A stretch of DNA of 52,398 nt, from contig JAJFKF010000054.1 in assembly GCA_021773365.1 (NCBI GenBank), positions 1 through 52,398 of the forward strand, written 5' to 3'. Below, in pieces: positions 48,006 to 52,398 of the stretch. The stretch's first letter is position 1. Each line of letters starts with the position of its first letter. The stretch comes from Gammaproteobacteria bacterium. GTDB taxonomy: Bacteria; Pseudomonadota; Gammaproteobacteria; Steroidobacterales; Steroidobacteraceae. The notes beneath the pieces are model-generated. The model was not told where the DNA came from. It ran no database searches and was given only the letters and a program-made list of their open reading frames with translations. Position numbers and translations under genes: made by a program.

Positions 48006-48545
48006 CTAAACTTCCCAGCGCCCGGCGCGCAGCGCCGCCAATGCGCGGCCGACGTATTTCTTGACGGTGTGCTTTGACAGGTTGAGCCGCGTGGCCACCT
48101 CGGCGAAAGAAAAACCATCGCGCTTGTGCAGCAGGATCACCGCGCGATACGTGGCAGGCAGGCGCTTCAGCGCCCGGTCGAGTTGATGTTCCAGGTTCAG
48201 ATCCTCGCCGATCACATCCTGGTGCATCTGCGCCGGACGCTCGGTCAGCGCTTCCAGCGCATCGGAATCGAACTGCACCCGTTCGCGGCGCGCGCGTAGC
48301 TTGAACTCATACAGCACATGCGAGGCGATCCAGTACATGTAGGCCGGTGAATCGCCGGCTGCCAGTTCCGCCTTGCCGGTGCGCAGCAGCCGCAGGTAGA
48401 CCTCCTGCGCCAGGTCGCGCACATCCTGCCCGCCGCGCAGACGGCGCATGAGGTAGCGCTCCAGCGGTTTTCCATATTGCTCGGCCACCGATACCAGGGC
48501 GTCGGCAGCAGGCGAATGCGGGTCGATGTCGTGGTCGGCTGCCAT
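48006..48545 (-). CDS. ECF sigma factor, FecI-like (module 3)
   Basis: The 179-residue protein has region 2 (LERYLMRRLRGGQDVRDLAQEVYLRLLRTGKAEL ... SPAYMYWIASHVLYEFKLRARRERV) and region 4 (LKRLPATYRAVILLHKRDGFSFAEVATRLNLSKHTVKKYVGRALAALRAG). Length and motifs are those of FecI-type sigma factors. It precedes its FecR partner on the minus strand and diverges from the receptor at 48688. The divergent region carries a perfect 11-bp inverted repeat. It is the paralogue of the sigma factor at 36615-37154. Confidence 0.94.
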   Translation of the reverse strand: MAADHDIDPHSPAADALVSVAEQYGKPLERYLMRRLRGGQDVRDLAQEVYLRLLRTGKAELAAGDSPAYMYWIASHVLYEFKLRARRERVQFDSDALEALTERPAQMHQDVIGEDLNLEHQLDRALKRLPATYRAVILLHKRDGFSFAEVATRLNLSKHTVKKYVGRALAALRAGRWEV

Positions 48546-48591
48546 ATCGGGACGTAGTACCTCTCCTGTCTATAGCTGTGCCTGTGGCAAA

Positions 48592-48635
48592 AAGAGGGTA
48601 CAACAGTTATTGCGGACAGAAAAATGTACCCTCTT
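48592..48635. promoter_or_regulatory. 11-bp perfect inverted repeat between sigma and receptor genes (module 3)
   Basis: AAGAGGGTACA (48592-48602) and TGTACCCTCTT (48625-48635) are exact reverse complements with a 22-bp spacer, so half-site centres are 33 bp apart. The site lies 46 bp upstream of the sigma start and 52 bp upstream of the receptor start, as in module 2. The half-site sequence differs from that of module 2 beyond the leading AAG. Confidence 0.6.
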
Positions 48636-48687
48636 GAGGTCCCTGGGCCAGCTATGTGCAGGCAGGCACACAACGGGGAGTAGCGGC

Positions 48688-51600
48688 ATGGTCGCGATGC
48701 GCAATTTGGTTTTTGGGTGGGTGATGCTCGGGTCCATGGGGCTCGTGGCCGGCACGGTTGCAGCTGCGGAGTCAGCTCAGGTGGCCTTTGACATTGATCC
48801 CAAGCCGCTGAACCTGGCGCTGACAGAGTTCGCCCGGCAGTCCGGGCTGCAGGTGGTATTCGTTGCCGAGATTGGCCGCAATCTCACCGCGCCGCGAGTC
48901 TCGGGCAGCTACACACCCGAGGCGGCGTTGCAGCAGCTGCTGGTCAACACGCCGTTTGCCTTCGATTTCATCAATCCGCGTACGGTGACCATCCACACGC
49001 AGAAGCCGGCGGCTGACCAGGTGTTCGCGCCGGCGCGGGGTGATGCCGCAGGTGCGGGTACGATCAATCTGGCCGGCGGTCTGGCCCGCGTCGAGACGCC
49101 GCGGTCCGGCAATGCGGACCAGCAGGACGGCTCGGAGACCCCAGGTTCAATGGAGAAGGCGCAGGGCTCCGGAGCGGGCGAGGGGATGGATGGCAAAGGC
49201 ATTCCGGAAATCCTGGTGCGCGACAAACGGACCTCCAACACCGATATTCGCCGCACGGAGGACGACGTGCAGCCTTATGTGGTATTCGATGCGGAGCAGA
49301 TCGAGCAGGCCATGTCGCCGGACCTGGAGTCCTTTTTGAAGACCCGCCTGCCGATGAATCAGGTGCGTGAGACCACGCAGCAGAATATCTATGGCACGCG
49401 CGGTCATCAGAGTACCGTCAACCTGCGTGGCCTCGGCGCCAATCAGACGCTTATCCTGGTCAACGGGCGGCGCATGCCCGGCATCGCCGCGGCGGCGGAT
49501 TTTGTGCAACCGGATATCAATGGTATTCCGCTGTCCGCGGTGGAGCGCATCGAGATACTGCCGTCCACCGCCGGTGGCATCTACGGCGGTGGCGCCACCG
49601 GTGGCGTGGTCAACATCATTCTCAAGCGCAACTATTCGGATCTGGAAATGACCGTCCGCTACGACGGCAGTTTCGATGGCGGCGGCGCCCAGCGCCGCAT
49701 CGAAGCCACCGGCGGGTTCAGCCTGTTTGCGGGGCGGACCAACGTAATGGCTACGGCGAGCTACCAGGATGCCAATCCACTGTATGCCGGTGACCGCGAT
49801 TTCGCCGAGCGTTCCCGCGCCCTGCAGATCAGTAACAATCCGGGCCTGCTGTACGACGGCACCACGCCCGTGCGCGGCTACACCACCAACTTCCGCAGCG
49901 TCAGCGGCAATGATCTGGTGCTGCTTGATGGCATGCGCTCGTTGAACTCGCCTTTTGCCTACGTGCCCGAAGGCTACCCCGGGCCCGCGCTGGACAACGG
50001 TCTGGTGTTTCTGAGCACTGCCGGCCAGTACAACCTTGACCAGGCCAATGATCTGGTCGGCAGCCAGCGTGTGCTGTTGTCGGCGCCTGAAGTGAAGTCG
50101 GTGTCGATCAACGCCCGCCATGAGTTCACTCGCTGGCTGGAAATGTTTGTTGACGTCTCACGCTACGAAAACAGCGTACCGAGACTGGCGACTGTCGGCG
50201 CCAACACCTCGTACACCCTGTTCGAAGGTCCGGCCAATCCATTCACCGAATCGATACGGGTGACTGTCCCCATGCCGACCTACGACTACAACGAGCACAA
50301 CTGGGCGTCGAAGTCCGAGTCCGAGCAGGCCGCCGCCGGCTTCATCGTGCGCCTGCCGCGGGACTGGACGGCGCAGCTGGAATATGTCCACAGCCGCTCC
50401 GAGCAGACGTTCTATATTCCGTTCGCCTACGTCAACACCGATGGCTTCTTCGCGCAGGCCCTCGGCGATATCGATCCGCTGAGTGATGTCAACGCCTTTC
50501 CGGTGGACTACTCGCCGTACTATGCCAGCGTCGGCGGGGAGACCGACGCGCTTGGGGCCAACTATCCGGCCTTTCAGAACAACGCCACGCTGCGCCTCGC
50601 CGGACCGCTGCTGCGCCTGCCTGGCGGACCGCTGCGTCTCTCGGCGCTGGTGGAGAACCGTGAACAGTTCACCGATGAACAGATCGAGGGCTACTACATT
50701 CCGGGCTTTCCGGATCCCTTCTACGCCTACTATCCGGAGGTTGGTTCACGCACCAATAGCGCCTATGCGGAACTGACCGCGCCGCTGGTCGCGGCCGCCA
50801 ACGCGCGGCCCGGGCTGCTGGGCTTCGACGTGCAGATCTCCTATCGCCACGACCAGACCACCACTCGTACGCGCGAAGTGGGTCAGGACGTTATTTTTGT
50901 CAGTGACCTCAACGACCTGCCTGACGTGCCCTTCGAGAGCAACACCGTGAACGGCAACCAGTTCACCCTGGGCTTTCGCTACACGCCAGTGGAAAGCCTG
51001 GCGCTGCGGGTGAGCTTTGCCGAAGGTATCCTGCCACCCAGTTCCTTCCAGCTGTCCGAGTACATCTATCCATCGGCATCAATTGCCGACTATGGGCTGT
51101 TTGATCCGCTGCGCGGCGAAATGTACATCGACGGTACTGGCCTGCAGCGCCTGACTGACTTCGGCAATCTGCAGCTGCAGCCGGAGCATTCGCAGAGCTG
51201 GTCGGCGGGACTGATCTTTACGCCGGACACCCTGCCCGGACTACGCATGTCGCTGGACTACACCCGCATCGAGAAAACCGACGAGATCACCCCGCTCGAT
51301 GCGCAGACGCTGATCAACCTCGGCGCGGCCTTTCCCGATTCGGTGGTGCGCGATCCGCTGACGCCGGCCGATCAGGCCATGAACTACACCGGCGGGGTGA
51401 TCCGCGAACTGAACCTGGGTAATGTCAATGTGGCCGAGAGCCTGGTCGAGGCATTCGACATGCAGGCAGACTACATCTGGCAGACAGAGCTCGGCGAGTT
51501 CGGCGCCCATGCCATCGCCACCTACCAGCCACACCTGCGCCAGCAGGCCGCCGCTGGCTTCGCCGAGCTGGACTCGGTTGGCTATCTGCAAGGGCCGTTG

Positions 51601-51984
51601 AAGTGGCGCGCCAATGCCGGGTTGCACTGGACCCGCAGCGCCTGGACGCTGGGATGGAACATGCAGTACTACGACAAATCCCGCGTCTACCGCGCCACCG
51701 ATTTCCCTTTCACGCGCAACATGAACGTCCTCAGCCAGGGTGCAGAGCTGTTCGCCACGCAGACCTATCACGATGTGTTCGGGCGCTTTCGCTTCGGCAA
51801 CACAGCGGGTTTCACCGGTGGGCTGCTGGAAGACTCCGAAGTGCTGATTTCGGTGCAGAACGTCCTCAATGACAGCCCGCCCATCGTCGCCTCCGGCCGC
51901 AGCCCGTTCTACACCTCCGGTTACAGCCCCGAAGGCGACCCGCGCCTGCGCCGCTACTCCATCTCTCTGCGCGTGAGCTTCTGA
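48688..51984 (+). CDS. TonB-dependent receptor with STN signalling domain (module 3)
   Basis: From the ATG at 48688 (GGGGAG seven bases upstream) the protein has 1098 residues; upstream in-frame codons to 48526 read through the inverted repeat and are not coding. It has a signal peptide (about 1-28), an STN domain (about 33-105) and a linker. The plug contains SNTDIRRTEDDVQPYVVF, VNLRGLGANQTLILVNGRRMPG and PSTAGGIYGGGATGGVVNI, and a barrel ends in GDPRLRRYSISLRVSF. It closely parallels the receptor at 37293, so the two modules arose by duplication or share a recent ancestor. Sigma/FecR control is expected. The ligand is unknown. Confidence 0.95.
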   Translation: MVAMRNLVFGWVMLGSMGLVAGTVAAAESAQVAFDIDPKPLNLALTEFARQSGLQVVFVAEIGRNLTAPRVSGSYTPEAALQQLLVNTPFAFDFINPRTVTIHTQKPAADQVFAPARGDAAGAGTINLAGGLARVETPRSGNADQQDGSETPGSMEKAQGSGAGEGMDGKGIPEILVRDKRTSNTDIRRTEDDVQPYVVFDAEQIEQAMSPDLESFLKTRLPMNQVRETTQQNIYGTRGHQSTVNLRGLGANQTLILVNGRRMPGIAAAADFVQPDINGIPLSAVERIEILPSTAGGIYGGGATGGVVNIILKRNYSDLEMTVRYDGSFDGGGAQRRIEATGGFSLFAGRTNVMATASYQDANPLYAGDRDFAERSRALQISNNPGLLYDGTTPVRGYTTNFRSVSGNDLVLLDGMRSLNSPFAYVPEGYPGPALDNGLVFLSTAGQYNLDQANDLVGSQRVLLSAPEVKSVSINARHEFTRWLEMFVDVSRYENSVPRLATVGANTSYTLFEGPANPFTESIRVTVPMPTYDYNEHNWASKSESEQAAAGFIVRLPRDWTAQLEYVHSRSEQTFYIPFAYVNTDGFFAQALGDIDPLSDVNAFPVDYSPYYASVGGETDALGANYPAFQNNATLRLAGPLLRLPGGPLRLSALVENREQFTDEQIEGYYIPGFPDPFYAYYPEVGSRTNSAYAELTAPLVAAANARPGLLGFDVQISYRHDQTTTRTREVGQDVIFVSDLNDLPDVPFESNTVNGNQFTLGFRYTPVESLALRVSFAEGILPPSSFQLSEYIYPSASIADYGLFDPLRGEMYIDGTGLQRLTDFGNLQLQPEHSQSWSAGLIFTPDTLPGLRMSLDYTRIEKTDEITPLDAQTLINLGAAFPDSVVRDPLTPADQAMNYTGGVIRELNLGNVNVAESLVEAFDMQADYIWQTELGEFGAHAIATYQPHLRQQAAAGFAELDSVGYLQGPLKWRANAGLHWTRSAWTLGWNMQYYDKSRVYRATDFPFTRNMNVLSQGAELFATQTYHDVFGRFRFGNTAGFTGGLLEDSEVLISVQNVLNDSPPIVASGRSPFYTSGYSPEGDPRLRRYSISLRVSF

Positions 51985-52023
51985 CGGCCACCCGCGGCGG
52001 CTGCGCCCGCAGAAAAGTTGGGG

Positions 52024-52029
52024 TATCAT
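52024..52029 (+). promoter_or_regulatory. Candidate -10 element, probably of tRNA-Lys
   Basis: TATCAT followed by GCGCGCCCT nearly repeats the block before tRNA-Arg (40665-40679). Here it lies 134 bases upstream of the tRNA, with a hairpin and an AT-rich motif in between. Confidence 0.35.
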
Positions 52030-52036
52030 GCGCGCC

Positions 52037-52067
52037 CTTCGCCGGCGGCCTGCGGGCCGTGGCGAAG
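52037..52067 (+). terminator. Hairpin downstream of the module 3 receptor
   Basis: CTTCGCC (52037-52043) pairs with GGCGAAG (52061-52067), with further G-C pairing (GGCC/GGCC) inside. It is 52 bp after the receptor stop. No T-tract follows, so a weak terminator or a leader structure of the tRNA-Lys transcript is possible. Confidence 0.4.
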
Positions 52068-52101
52068 AGGAAATTGCCGGGTCGCGCCGGGCTGCCAGCC
52101 A

Positions 52102-52128
52102 ATATAGCCTTTAAAATCAATAGGTTAT
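52102..52128. repeat. AT-rich 27-bp motif, copy C
   Basis: ATATAG, four bases, TAAAATCA, three bases, GGTTAT. It lies 34 bp before tRNA-Lys. It has the same order and spacing as copies A and B, with two substitutions. Confidence 0.5.
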
Positions 52129-52162
52129 GCAGCAGTCACAGGCCCGCTTCATTTCGCAAGAC

Positions 52163-52238
52163 GGGCCGTTAGCTCAGCTGGTAGAGCAGGAGACTCTTAA
52201 TCTCTTGGTCGTAGGTTCGATCCCTACACGGCCCACCA
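52163..52238 (+). tRNA. tRNA-Lys (anticodon CUU)
   Basis: A 76-nt cloverleaf with encoded CCA, acceptor GGGCCGT/ACGGCCC, anticodon arm GAGA-CTCTTAA-TCTC giving CTT, and a TTCGATC T-loop. It is the last tRNA of the series. A partial gene with a mobile-element flavour begins about 20 bases beyond it. Confidence 0.97.
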
Positions 52239-52257
52239 AATTTCACTTATAGATCAA

Positions 52258-52398
52258 CTAGTACCTCGACGCAGTGATTTTGACCGGTTGAGCGGGCGAG
52301 AGTACCGGTAGGGATTGCGGGCTGAGGAGTAGCCTGATGCTGCGTGGAACGCCGGGCTGTCGTTGGATGAAGCCTCCCCGTTCCAAGGTGAGGATCAT
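52258..52398 (-). CDS. LexA-like winged-helix protein, C-terminal end (partial)
   Basis: The minus-strand frame runs off the right edge and ends at TAG 52260-52258. The 46 visible residues include LTLERGGFIQRQPGVPRSIRLLL, which resembles the recognition-helix/wing end of small LexA-like DNA-binding proteins that lack the peptidase domain. Such genes are often found in mobile regions. The first visible codon is an ATG, but homology suggests it is internal. Only part of the protein is seen, so the assignment is tentative. Confidence 0.5.
   Translation of the reverse strand: MILTLERGGFIQRQPGVPRSIRLLLSPQSLPVLSPAQPVKITASRY

Overview
This is a GC-rich, gene-dense stretch of a Gammaproteobacterium chromosome. 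The block lpxH / cyclophilin / cysS / folD is also clustered near folD and argU in Escherichia coli. The repeated sigma factor / FecR / TonB-receptor modules with STN-domain receptors suggest a xanthomonad-, Steroidobacter- or Nevskia-like lineage. That placement is an inference from gene content, not from a phylogeny.

Layout. (1) Positions 1-523: a 5'-truncated remnant of a TonB-dependent receptor. (2) 836-17556: seven plus-strand genes with 1-4 bp overlaps or short gaps. They encode a secreted retropepsin-like/TPR protein, a three-helix membrane protein with a charged tail, a MoxR AAA ATPase, a DUF58 protein, a BatA-like membrane protein, a membrane-anchored double-VWA protein with an amidotransferase-like fold, and a 2406-residue exported TPR protein ending in a TlpA thioredoxin domain. 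This is the best candidate for an undescribed envelope system. (3) 17696-21512, minus strand: threonine dehydrogenase, an aminomuconate deaminase / aminomuconic semialdehyde dehydrogenase pair, and a YjdF-type membrane protein. (4) 21664-28393: ECF sigma, FecR, a TonB receptor broken by one in-frame TAG, and a triple-TlpA protein. (5) 28354-35353: housekeeping genes apaH, apaG, a universal stress protein, lpxH, cyclophilin, gltX, cysS and folD. (6) 35487-52238: four separate tRNA genes (Pro-UGG, Arg-UCU, His-GUG, Lys-CUU). Between them lie two paralogous sigma-FecR modules, each divergent from its TonB receptor, a BrnT/BrnA toxin-antitoxin pair, a DsbA-like protein, hemF, a dimethylargininase and an S41 peptidase. 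(7) The right edge holds the end of a LexA-like winged-helix gene.

How it fits together. Three surface-signalling modules plus one receptor remnant point to heavy reliance on TonB-dependent uptake. Secreted peptidase-like proteins and thioredoxin proteins lie beside these receptors, so uptake or processing of peptides or proteins is a reasonable but untested idea. The tRNA region looks like an ancestral tRNA cluster opened by insertions. The 3' end of tRNA-Arg is duplicated 849 bp downstream of the gene, bracketing the BrnT/BrnA pair like an attachment-site duplication. The two divergent sigma/receptor regions each contain a perfect 11-bp inverted repeat, with half-sites 22 bp and 33 bp apart.

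All calls come from reading the sequence and translations. No database search was run, so family names rest on recognised motifs.
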